A stretch of 64,000 nucleotides of DNA from the NCBI RefSeq assembly GCF_000523235.1, contig NZ_CP006850.1, positions 2,480,001 to 2,544,000 of the forward strand, given 5' to 3'. Of this stretch, positions 16,242 through 26,644 are shown piece by piece. Both the position numbers and the translations under genes were made by a program. The DNA is from Nocardia nova SH22a (GTDB taxonomy: Bacteria > Actinomycetota > Actinomycetes > Mycobacteriales > Mycobacteriaceae). The notes beneath the pieces were generated by a model that made no database searches, had not been told where the DNA came from, and was given only the letters and a program-made list of their open reading frames with translations. Each line of letters opens with the position of its first letter. Position 1 is the stretch's first letter.

Positions 16242-17216
16242 ATGCAACACCGCACCGAATCCGGAAAACAAACGTGCCAGTGCGCCCCCTCGGCAGGCCG
16301 CGACGCGATATCGGAACCGCGCGAATCCGCCGCCGATGCGGAAATTTCCGAGCGAATATCCGCTCCGGGCCCGAGCGGATCCCTGATCACCTTGCACGGC
16401 GGCACCTTCACCATGGGCGATGAGAGTCCCTGGGCCTATCCCGGCGACGGTGAGGGCCCGTGCCACACGGTGACCGTCGATGCCTTCGCGATCGGCCGCT
16501 ACGCGGTCACCAATGCCGAATTCGCGGAATTCGTCACCGCCACCGGATATCGCACCGATGCCGAGAAGTACGGCTGGTCGTTCGTCTTCGCCGGACTGCT
16601 GCCCGACGATATGCCGCCGACGCGGGCAGTGGCGAACGCGCCGTGGTGGCGGCAGGTCACCGGCGCGGATTGGGCGCATCCGTACGGGCCCGCCTCCGAT
16701 GTCGCGGGATCGGCCGATCATCCGGTCATCCACGTGTCCTGGGCGGACGCGCGGGCCTACTGCGCGTGGTCGGGCACCCGGCTGCCCACCGAAGCGGAGT
16801 GGGAATACGCCGCGCGAGCGGGATCGACCGGGCCGTTCCCGTGGGGAGCGGACTTCGAGCCGGGCGGGCAGCGCGCGATGAACATCTTCACCGGTGATTT
16901 TCCGCGCCCCGCTCCCGACGCGCATCTGGGCACGATGCCGGTGAACGCCTACGCGCCCAACGATTTCGGGCTCTACAACACCACCGGCAACGTGTGGGAG
17001 TGGTGCTCGGACTTCTTCTCCCCGGACTACTACCGGCACAGTCCCGCCACCAACCCCGCCGGTCCCGATCTGGGACGCGACCGGGTCATGCGCGGCGGCT
17101 CGTATCTGTGCCACCGGTCCTACTGCCGCCGCTATCGCGTCTCGGCCCGCCAGGGCAGCGAACCGGCGTCCTCGACCGGCAATCTCGGCTTCCGGGTCGC
17201 CGCCGACGTGCGCTGA
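16242..17216 (+). CDS. Formylglycine-generating enzyme (sulfatase-modifying factor family)
   Basis: 324 residues. It oxidises a Cys in the CxPxR motif of type I sulfatases to formylglycine. The C-terminal GGSYLCHRSYCRRYRVSAR signature holds Cys290 and Cys295, spaced as the copper-binding catalytic pair of the Streptomyces enzyme. Upstream are GGTFTMGDE, PVIHVSWADARAYCAWSGTRLPTEAEWEYAARAG, and NTTGNVWEWCSDFFSPDYY. The first ~45 residues are polar and Cys-containing (TCQCAPS) with no signal peptide. The ATG at 16242 follows GAGAGGACAGC; the longer frame upstream looks non-coding. No sulfatase gene lies in the window, so its client is elsewhere. Confidence 0.92.
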   Translation: MQHRTESGKQTCQCAPSAGRDAISEPRESAADAEISERISAPGPSGSLITLHGGTFTMGDESPWAYPGDGEGPCHTVTVDAFAIGRYAVTNAEFAEFVTATGYRTDAEKYGWSFVFAGLLPDDMPPTRAVANAPWWRQVTGADWAHPYGPASDVAGSADHPVIHVSWADARAYCAWSGTRLPTEAEWEYAARAGSTGPFPWGADFEPGGQRAMNIFTGDFPRPAPDAHLGTMPVNAYAPNDFGLYNTTGNVWEWCSDFFSPDYYRHSPATNPAGPDLGRDRVMRGGSYLCHRSYCRRYRVSARQGSEPASSTGNLGFRVAADVR

Positions 17217-17231
17217 ACCGCGCCCGGGAAC

Positions 17232-17888
17232 TCACGCCAGATTCACGATGCCGCGCAGGGTGAACAACGCGCCGAAGCCGAACAGCACCGCGAGCGACAG
17301 CATCCGGGTGTGCCCGACCATCCAGGTCTTGGCGGCGTCGAGGCCGCCGCGGGCGCGGTCGCCGAGCAGCATGTAGATACCGATGGGGATCACGAAATCC
17401 AGGATCGCGGCGATCAGCAGCACGACGGTCGCGAGGATCGCCATCGCCGCCGAGACGCCCGAACTCGAGATCAGGCTCATCCCGGACATCATGATGAACA
17501 GATTCGGATTGATCACCGCGAGTCCGAGCCCCATCAGGAAAGCCCCTCGGGGACCGACGTTCTCGAGTTCGGAGACCCAGCGCGGCGATCCGTCGCGCGC
17601 CCTCGGCCTGCGGACCGCGACCCACAGTCCGCACACCAGGAACAGCAGGCCGACCGCGAGGCCCGCCCAATGCGAGGTCTGTTTACTGGTCGCCCCCGGA
17701 TCCCCGGCGCCGCCGAGCAGCGCCGCGAGTCCGATCTGGGTGTAGACCAGCAGGAACGCGAGCCCGAAGGCGGAGGCGTTCGGCATCGGGCGGCCCGACT
17801 GCAACAGCAGCACACATCCGACGATCGCCCCGGGGGTGATGATCAACCCGATGATCTCCGGGATCAGCGCGACGAGCAGACCACCCAT
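17232..17888 (-). CDS. GAP-family (Sap/LysE-like) membrane protein, copy 1
   Basis: 218 residues with six hydrophobic segments. Features are IIGLIITPGAIVGCVLLLQSGRPMPNASAFGLAF, a central charged loop, LMGLGLAVINPNLFIMMSG, and IYMLLGDRARGGLDAAKTWMVGH. This pattern fits the GAP (Sap) family, linked in mycobacteria to export of glycolipids such as sulfolipid-1 and peptidoglycolipids. The ATG is preceded by GAGGAG. It lies 140 bp downstream of a second, related gene on the same strand. The substrate is unknown. Confidence 0.72.
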   Translation of the reverse strand: MGGLLVALIPEIIGLIITPGAIVGCVLLLQSGRPMPNASAFGLAFLLVYTQIGLAALLGGAGDPGATSKQTSHWAGLAVGLLFLVCGLWVAVRRPRARDGSPRWVSELENVGPRGAFLMGLGLAVINPNLFIMMSGMSLISSSGVSAAMAILATVVLLIAAILDFVIPIGIYMLLGDRARGGLDAAKTWMVGHTRMLSLAVLFGFGALFTLRGIVNLA

Positions 17889-18028
17889 GCCGACTCCTCA
17901 GCATCGATTCCGGTGGCGCCGTACCGGATACGCCCGGCCCGGCGACGCCTGGTGCGCCAACGGTAGGCCCGATCCCGATCTGCCTCGTCATGCGTTGCGG
18001 GTGAGATGTGACCGGGTCGCTGCCCGGT

Positions 18029-18688
18029 CTACAGTCCGGCGATTCCCTTCCCCGCCACCACCGCGCCCATGACGAGCAGGACCACCGCCATCACCGCGTG
18101 ATTGTTGGCCTGCAGCCACGACTTCAGGTCGTCGAGGGTGCCGCGCAGGCGGTCGGCGGCCAGCGCGTAACCGATCACCGGCACCAGGACGGTGCAGGCG
18201 CCGATCAGCGTGAACACCACGACCGCGACGATCTTCCCGCCCACGGACAGGCCACCGGTGCCGATCGCCACCCCGGCCGACACGGCCAGCAGCAGATTCT
18301 TCGGATTCACCGCCGACAGCAGGATGCCCAGACCGGTCGCCTTGCCGAAGGTCATCCGGTCGATGGCCTGCATCCAGCCGGGAACCGAGGTGTCGGAGCG
18401 GCCGCGCCACTGCCGGACGGCCAGTACGACGAGCAGTACGCCCAGCACGATCTTCACCCACGCCACCCCCGCGGCATGGGTGGGACCGGCGTCGGCGTCG
18501 ATCGATCCCGAGAGCGCGACCACGATCACGGTGACGACCAGGATGCCGAGCACCCAGCCCGCCGCGAAACCCGCACTCGTGCCGCCCGCGCGCGGCGACA
18601 GCAGCATGAGGATGGCGGCGACGATCGGAATGGGCGAGATCGCCACACCGACCGCGAGGGGCAGCAATTCGCCGAGTACGGTTCCCAT
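18029..18688 (-). CDS. GAP-family (Sap/LysE-like) membrane protein, copy 2
   Basis: 219 residues and six hydrophobic segments: LLPLAVGVAISPIPIVAAILMLLSPRAG, GLGILLSAVNPKNLLLAVSAG, and RLRGTLDDLKSWLQANNHAVM. The paired N-terminal P-rich and central NPKN motifs and the late DDLKxW motif align with copy 1, indicating paralogues. The start was placed at ATG 18688, where the hydrophobic helix begins; the frame extends upstream to 18769 without family-like sequence. Probably an envelope lipid or small-molecule exporter component. Confidence 0.72.
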   Translation of the reverse strand: MGTVLGELLPLAVGVAISPIPIVAAILMLLSPRAGGTSAGFAAGWVLGILVVTVIVVALSGSIDADAGPTHAAGVAWVKIVLGVLLVVLAVRQWRGRSDTSVPGWMQAIDRMTFGKATGLGILLSAVNPKNLLLAVSAGVAIGTGGLSVGGKIVAVVVFTLIGACTVLVPVIGYALAADRLRGTLDDLKSWLQANNHAVMAVVLLVMGAVVAGKGIAGL

Positions 18689-19001
18689 TCCGGCACCGTA
18701 GGCGGGGCACGGCGGACCGGTCCTCACGCGCTGCGGGTGAGATTCGGTCAGCGCAGATCCGCCGGACACGGGCCGGGCGTTGATCGGCGGTGAACGGGGC
18801 TCCGTTCCCGATCATCCGAGTGGCCGCATGCGCGACCGCGTCGATCAGTTCGGCGGTGGCGCCGCGATCCGGCGTCGTGTCCCGATGCCTCCGCGTCGGT
18901 CCGCCTTCTCGCGCATACCGACCGCCGCGAGCGGTCACCGCGGATCGCGCCGGAATCCGGGTGCGACAGCGACGAGCCGCAGCTGGCCCCGATATGCGAA
19001 A

Positions 19002-19028
19002 AGCCCTCTCGCACAGGGCGAAAGGGCT
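19002..19028 (-). terminator. Rho-independent terminator of the MBL hydrolase gene
   Basis: An 11-bp stem with one C-A mismatch (19002-19012 with 19018-19028), a 5-nt loop, and a minus-strand T-run (TTTT) immediately after. It lies about 20 nt past the stop of the gene ending at 19047. Confidence 0.75.
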
Positions 19029-19046
19029 CTCGATGGGAGGCGGAGC

Positions 19047-19760
19047 TCAGCCGGGCATGAGCATGTGCCACTGTTCGAGGGTGGCCGGGCGCATCACGTA
19101 GTTGTTCTCCCGCACCGACGACAGGGCGGCACTGGGCTCTTCGGAGTACCAGTGGCCGGGGTAGATCACCGGATCGCCCTTCAGTTCGGCCAGATTGCGC
19201 AGACTCCGGAACATCGCGTCGGAATCGCCGCCCGGGAAATCGGTGCGGCCGCAGCCGTCGACGAACAGCGTATCCCCGGCCACCAGGCGGTTCTCGAACA
19301 GGAAACACTGGCTGCCCGGCGTGTGCCCGGGGGTGTGCAGGAATTCGATATCGACGCCGCCGACGCTCAGCGTGTCACCGTGCTCGTGGCCGGTGAACTC
19401 GCTTTCCGCGATACCGGTGACATTGGCGATCCAGGACAGTTCCTCGGTGTTGACGTGCACCGGAACCTGCACCCGCTCGAGCAACTCGCGCACCCCGCGC
19501 AGGGTGAAACCCATCATGGTGCCGCCGACGTGATCGGGGTGGTGATGGGTGGCCAGCACCCCGGTGAGGCGCAGACCGTCGGCCTCGGCGATATCGACCA
19601 GATCGCCGGACGCGTACGCCGGATCCACCACCACGCATTCGCCGGTCTCACGATCACCGATCAGATAGGAGAAGTTCCGCATCTGCGTGGCGATCGGATC
19701 GCCGACGGCCCAGTCGCGGCCCGCCAGCAGCTGACGAAAATATAAACGGTCGGATCCCAT
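19047..19760 (-). CDS. MBL-fold metallo-hydrolase (glyoxalase II/persulfide dioxygenase-like)
   Basis: 237 residues. Metal-binding motifs of the metallo-beta-lactamase fold are intact: THHHPDH, the later His in HTPGHTPGSQC, Asp in VAGDTLFVDGCGRTDF, and the C-terminal His of IYPGHWYS. The GCGRTDFPGG block is typical of glyoxalase II-like and ETHE1-like hydrolases. The exact substrate cannot be assigned. The start was set at ATG 19760: TAGGGT (19767-19772, minus) sits 6 nt upstream, suggesting a leaderless transcript. A GTG six nt upstream is the alternative. A strong terminator follows. Confidence 0.85.
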   Translation of the reverse strand: MGSDRLYFRQLLAGRDWAVGDPIATQMRNFSYLIGDRETGECVVVDPAYASGDLVDIAEADGLRLTGVLATHHHPDHVGGTMMGFTLRGVRELLERVQVPVHVNTEELSWIANVTGIAESEFTGHEHGDTLSVGGVDIEFLHTPGHTPGSQCFLFENRLVAGDTLFVDGCGRTDFPGGDSDAMFRSLRNLAELKGDPVIYPGHWYSEEPSAALSSVRENNYVMRPATLEQWHMLMPG

Positions 19761-19863
19761 ACGCACACCCTATTGTTCACCGGCGAACTCCGCGCATCCG
19801 GACGCAATGTTGTGAATCGTCACGGTCGCGGAATCGCACCGCACCACCACGGCCCCGGGCAGC

Positions 19864-22306
<2,443 letters not shown>

Positions 22307-22396
22307 GTCCGGCGCGGCGACGACCGGATGTTCGCTGCGGGGTGCGGGCCCGGGTAGGGCGGGATACGCAGGCCCGCCGGTTGGTACCGTGCTGAC

Positions 22397-24325
22397 GTGG
22401 TGAACGATGCTGCGGGCGGCCCTGGGCTGCGGACGCTGGTGCTCGGTGGGGCGCGCTCGGGTAAATCGGCCTATGCCGAGGCGGTGGCCGGGCGCGAGGG
22501 GCCCGTACGGTACGTCGCGACCGCGCGGCCGGAGCCCGGCGACGCCGATTTCGCCGACCGTATCGCCGCCCACCGGGTTCGCCGCCCCGGCACCTGGAAT
22601 GTGGTGGAGGGCGATCCGATCACCGTGCTCGGTGATCCCGCGCCGGTGACCCTCATCGACGATCTGGGCACCTGGCTGACCGGCCGCATCGACGCGCGCA
22701 ATGCCTGGGACGCGCCGCGCGACACCGTCCGGCCCGATATCGACGCGCTGATCGTTGCGGTGAACGGGTATGCCGGGCGCCTGCTGATCGTGAGCCCCGA
22801 AGTGGGGCTGGGTGTCCTTCCCGCGACCCGCTCCGGGCGGCTGTTCACCGACGAGATCGGGACGCTCAACCAGCGGCTCGCCGCGGTCTGCGACGAGGTG
22901 ATCCTCGTCGTCGCGGGAATCCCGACCGTGCTCAAGGGCGCCGGGCGCGCGGAGTCGGAGGCGATACTGCCGGTCACCGATACCGGATCCGACAGGACGG
23001 CGAGCACAGCCGGTGCCGCCGGAACAGCCGCGGTCGCGAGTTCGGGCGCCACCGGCCGGACCGCCGCTGGTGCGGGATCCGACACTGCCGATGAGCCCCA
23101 TGGCACCGGCGGGGGAACTGATACTCCTGGGACGAGTGCTGGCTCTGCTGGGGCGGCGGCCGCTGCGGTTGCGGCAGACGGTGTTTCGGGGTCGGCCGCT
23201 CCTGCGGATCTTGCGTCCGGGGCCTCCGTGCCGCGCGGGCTGGCCGAATTCGACGGCACCACACCGTCGTTCGGGCCCGTGGCCGCGCCGGATGCGCGGG
23301 TGCGGGGCGAGGCCGAGCGGCGGCAGCTGGAGTTGACCAAACCCGGTGGGGCGCTGGGGCGGCTCGAGACGCTGGGGAACTGGGTCGCGGCCTGTCAGGG
23401 GGTCTGTCCGCCGCGTCAGTTCGAGCGGGCCCGGGTCGTGGTGTTCGCCGGGGATCACGGTGTTGCGCGACATGGGGTTTCGGCCTATCCGAGTGAGGTG
23501 ACCGCGCAGATGGTCGCCAACTTCCTGGCCGGTGGCGCCGCGGTGAACGCGCTCGCCCGCCTGGCCGGTGCGACGGTGCGGGTGGTCGACATCGCGGTGG
23601 ACGCCGAGACCGATCCGTCGGTGTCGGCGCACAAGATCCGCCGCTCCAGCGGGTCGATCGACCGCGAGGACGCGCTCACCGAGGCCGAACTGCACGCGGC
23701 GCTGGCCGCCGGGCGGGCGATCGCCGACGAGGAGATCGACGCCGGAGCGGACCTGCTGATCGCGGGCGATATGGGCATCGGGAACACCACGCCCGCAACG
23801 GTTCTCGTCGCGACCCTGACCGACACCGAACCGGTCGTCGCCGTCGGCCGCGGCACCGGCGTCGACGACGCGGGCTGGATGCGCAAGGCCTCCGCCATCC
23901 GCGACGCGATGTGGCGGGCCCGCCCGCACCGGCTGGATCCGTTCGCACTGCTGCGGGTGGCCGGTGGCGCCGACTTCGCCGCCACCGCGGGCTATCTGGC
24001 CCAGGCCGCCGCCCGCCGCACCCCGGTGATCCTGGACGGTGTGGTCGTGACCGCGGCCGCGTTGGTGGCCGAGATGCTGGCTCCCGGGGCGAAGCGCTGG
24101 TGGGTGGCCGGGCACCGATCGACCGAACCGTCCCATCCGATCGCGCTGCGGAGACTGGAACTGGAGCCGCTGGTCGAATTGGAGATGCGGCTGGGGGAGG
24201 GGTCCGGCGCGCTGAGTGCGCTGCCGCTGCTGCGCGCCGCCATCGCCGCGCTCGCGGAGATGTCCACCTTCGGCGAGGCCGGGGTGAGCTCCTCGGAGTC
24301 CGCCGCGCCGGAAGTCGTGTCCTGA
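22397..24325 (+). CDS. CobU-CobT fusion: adenosylcobinamide kinase/guanylyltransferase plus NaMN:DMB phosphoribosyltransferase
   Basis: 642 residues, two cobalamin nucleotide-loop enzymes in one chain. Residues ~11-190 are CobU: P-loop GGARSGKS and the [10 protein letters not shown] block with the guanylylated His. An Ala/Gly/Thr/Ser-rich linker runs from ~196 to 280. Residues ~285-630 are Cob[58 protein letters not shown] [26 protein letters not shown] and [11 protein letters not shown]. Together they phosphorylate and GTP-activate adenosylcobinamide and make alpha-ribazole phosphate. The start is GTG 22397 (or the adjacent GTG 22400): TACCGT lies 6 nt upstream, leaderless type. cobS follows 37 nt downstream and completes the loop assembly. 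Confidence 0.9.
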   Translation: MVNDAAGGPGLRTLVLGGARSGKSAYAEAVAGREGPVRYVATARPEPGDADFADRIAAHRVRRPGTWNVVEGDPITVLGDPAPVTLIDDLGTWLTGRIDARNAWDAPRDTVRPDIDALIVAVNGYAGRLLIVSPEVGLGVLPATRSGRLFTDEIGTLNQRLAAVCDEVILVVAGIPTVLKGAGRAESEAILPVTDTGSDRTASTAGAAGTAAVASSGATGRTAAGAGSDTADEPHGTGGGTDTPGTSAGSAGAAAAAVAADGVSGSAAPADLASGASVPRGLAEFDGTTPSFGPVAAPDARVRGEAERRQLELTKPGGALGRLETLGNWVAACQGVCPPRQFERARVVVFAGDHGVARHGVSAYPSEVTAQMVANFLAGGAAVNALARLAGATVRVVDIAVDAETDPSVSAHKIRRSSGSIDREDALTEAELHAALAAGRAIADEEIDAGADLLIAGDMGIGNTTPATVLVATLTDTEPVVAVGRGTGVDDAGWMRKASAIRDAMWRARPHRLDPFALLRVAGGADFAATAGYLAQAAARRTPVILDGVVVTAAALVAEMLAPGAKRWWVAGHRSTEPSHPIALRRLELEPLVELEMRLGEGSGALSALPLLRAAIAALAEMSTFGEAGVSSSESAAPEVVS

Positions 24326-24362
24326 GCGGCATCCCGCCGCACAGGCGCCCGGGAGTGCGGCC

Positions 24363-25106
24363 GTGATCGCCGCCCTCCGGCTCGCGGTGTCGTGGCTGAC
24401 CGTACTGCCGGTCCGCGGTCCGCAGACCGTCGATCGCGCGGCGGCCGCCGGTGCCATCGCCGCCGCCCCGCTGGTCGGCGCGCTGCTGGGCGCCGGCGCC
24501 ACCGGCCTGCTGTGGGTATTGTGCTGGGCCGGTGCGGGTTCGGCGCTCGCCGCACTGGTGACGGTCGGCGCACTGGCGCTGGCCACCCGGGGAATGCACA
24601 TCGACGGCCTCGCCGACACCGCGGACGGGCTGGGCAGCTACGGACCGCCCGAGCGCGCCCGCGAGATCATGAAAAGCGGTGGGGCGGGACCGTTCGGCGT
24701 CGCGGCCCTGATCTTCGCGATCGGCATCCAGGCACTCGCCTTCGCCGCGCTGGCCGATGCCGGTCACTGGTTGGCCGTCGGGCTGGCGGTGGCGGTGGGC
24801 CGGGTGGCCGTGGTCGCGGCCTGCCGGGGCTACCGTGCCGCACCCGGCACCGGATTCGGTGCGCTCGTGGCTGCCACCCAGAGCTGGGTGACGGTGCTCG
24901 TGTGGATCGTCATCGCGCTGGGCGTGAGCGTTTTCGCCGTGTCCCGCCCGTGGCAGGGACCGGTCGCGGTCGTGGTGGCATCGGCGCTGGCCGCACTGCT
25001 GGTCCGGCACTGTGTGCGGCGCTTCGACGGACTGGGCGGTGACGTGCTGGGCGCCGCGCTCGAACTCGGCGTCGCGACCACCGCTGCGGTACTGTCGCTG
25101 TCGTGA
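24363..25106 (+). CDS. cobS: Adenosylcobinamide-GDP ribazoletransferase (cobalamin synthase)
   Basis: 247 residues, polytopic membrane enzyme joining adenosylcobinamide-GDP and alpha-ribazole to form adenosylcobalamin. The signature GMHIDGLADTADGLGSYGPPERAREIMKSGGAGPFG is present, with the acidic D-x3-D motif for Mg2+. RLAVSWLTVLPVRGP starts the protein and FDGLGGDVLGAALEL ends it. The start is GTG 24363 with GGGAG 8 nt upstream. It is co-directional with and probably co-transcribed from the cobU-cobT fusion gene. Confidence 0.93.
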   Translation: MIAALRLAVSWLTVLPVRGPQTVDRAAAAGAIAAAPLVGALLGAGATGLLWVLCWAGAGSALAALVTVGALALATRGMHIDGLADTADGLGSYGPPERAREIMKSGGAGPFGVAALIFAIGIQALAFAALADAGHWLAVGLAVAVGRVAVVAACRGYRAAPGTGFGALVAATQSWVTVLVWIVIALGVSVFAVSRPWQGPVAVVVASALAALLVRHCVRRFDGLGGDVLGAALELGVATTAAVLSLS

Positions 25107-25361
25107 CGGGCGGGTGACCGGACCCGAACCCGGCTGTGCCGGTTTGCAGATGGCGCATTCGGGTACCCGGGAACAGTGACGGCATTTCTCCGGAATGCCA
25201 TTTCGGAACCGCCGTCCTATCGCCGGTCGTCAACGCCGGTGTCAGAGCCCGGATTCGTCGACATCGTCGTCACGATATTCGATGCCGGCCGCCGATGCCC
25301 TGTGTAGGAGTGCGACCCAGAGATCGACGAACCGTGCGCGGAAGTGGAGAGGGGAGAAGGT

Positions 25362-26609
25362 TTGTCGATTTCACAATCGGAATCGAAGAGTCGAAACCCG
25401 GACAAAGGCTATGTGGCCCTGCTCGGATGGAGTTTGAACGCGATAGAAGCGGTGGACCGTTTCGACCGCCGCTATATCGTCGTAGCTCCGGAGTGGGCCG
25501 AAGAATACTGTATCGAACACGAAATACCCTATCTCCCCTGGAATTTCGAGCGTCTCAACGATCGCTCGATGGAGATCGCGGTGACACTGCAGGACATGGG
25601 TGTCGACGTCGCCATCCCGATCTTCGAGGAGACCGTCGAGTGGGCGGGCGCGATCAACTCCGTGCTGCTCGGCAATCCGCGCCTGCTCGGCCAGGCCATG
25701 TTGCTGCGCGACAAATCGCTGATGAAACGCCGGGCGCAACTCGGCGGGATCCGGGTCGGGATCTTCGAGGAGGCACACGAGCGCGACGATGTGATCCGAT
25801 TCCTCAAGCGCGTCAACCAGACCCTGCTCAAACTCGACGGCGATCCCAACGATCCGATCCATATCAAGGCATTCGACAAGGCCGGATGTCTCGGGCATCG
25901 GATCATCCGCACCCCGGACGAGATCGATACGATTCCCGACGAGGAATTCCCGCTGCTGATGGAATCCCACCTGGACGGCTGGGAATTCGCGGTCGAGGCA
26001 TGGATCCACGACGGCAAGATCCGCTTCCTCAACATCTCCGAATACGTGACGCTCGGATATTCCGTATTCGTGCCCGCCACACCGGAACTCGAGAAGTACC
26101 GGCCGGAGATCACGCGGCAGGTGGAGAAGCTGATCAAGACGTTCGACATCGAGTTCGGATTCGTCCATCCGGAGTATTTCGTCACCAGCGACGGTGAGAT
26201 GTACTTCGGCGAGGTCGCCTACCGGCCGCCGGGCTTCAAGGTGTTCGAATTGCTGGAGCGGGCATACGGTTTCAACGCCTACCACGCCCTGGTGCTGGCG
26301 TTCGATCCGAAGACCACCGAGGAGGAGATCGTGAACTTCTTCCCGCGGGAGGTGGTCGATGCCACAGGACATGCCGGGTCGTTCGGGGTTTATCCACGCC
26401 GCCGGGTGGTCACCCATCTGTCGGTCCCCGATGAAACCGAGGACCACGACTACTTCGAGGCACACGAGCTCCTGGCTCCCCTCGAGGAGAAAGTCACCAA
26501 GCGAACGGCGTTCGGAAACCACTGGGGATTGCTGTACTTCTTCGGTGCGGATCCGTACGCTCTCCGGGACCTGCTGAAACGACAAGAAGAACTCGACTTC
26601 TACGTCTGA
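25362..26609 (+). CDS. ATP-grasp carboxylate-amine ligase-like protein
   Basis: 415 residues from a TTG at 25362. The N-terminal pre-ATP-grasp domain (YVALLGWSLNAIEAVDRF...YIVVAPEW) is followed by the ATP-grasp core. ATP-binding RDKSLMKRR is at 116-124. ESHLDGWEFAVEAWI is the loop/Glu region, and GEVAYRPPG near 283-291 holds the metal-binding acidic and Arg residues. It would form an acyl-phosphate and ligate an amine; substrates are unknown. AGGGGAG lies ~6 nt before TTG; the alternative GTG at 25344 has no good ribosome-binding site. The next gene starts 35 nt downstream and is almost certainly co-transcribed. It differs from purine and lysine biosynthesis ATP-grasp enzymes in its N-terminal domain. 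Confidence 0.82.
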   Translation: MSISQSESKSRNPDKGYVALLGWSLNAIEAVDRFDRRYIVVAPEWAEEYCIEHEIPYLPWNFERLNDRSMEIAVTLQDMGVDVAIPIFEETVEWAGAINSVLLGNPRLLGQAMLLRDKSLMKRRAQLGGIRVGIFEEAHERDDVIRFLKRVNQTLLKLDGDPNDPIHIKAFDKAGCLGHRIIRTPDEIDTIPDEEFPLLMESHLDGWEFAVEAWIHDGKIRFLNISEYVTLGYSVFVPATPELEKYRPEITRQVEKLIKTFDIEFGFVHPEYFVTSDGEMYFGEVAYRPPGFKVFELLERAYGFNAYHALVLAFDPKTTEEEIVNFFPREVVDATGHAGSFGVYPRRRVVTHLSVPDETEDHDYFEAHELLAPLEEKVTKRTAFGNHWGLLYFFGADPYALRDLLKRQEELDFYV

Positions 26610-26644
26610 TCCGATCAGCGGGACGGGTCACGGGAGGATCCTGA

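Noticed and set aside
22307..22396. Possible cobalamin riboswitch before cobU-cobT
   Set aside because: Only 90 nt are available, no B12-box is visible, and the promoter looks leaderless.
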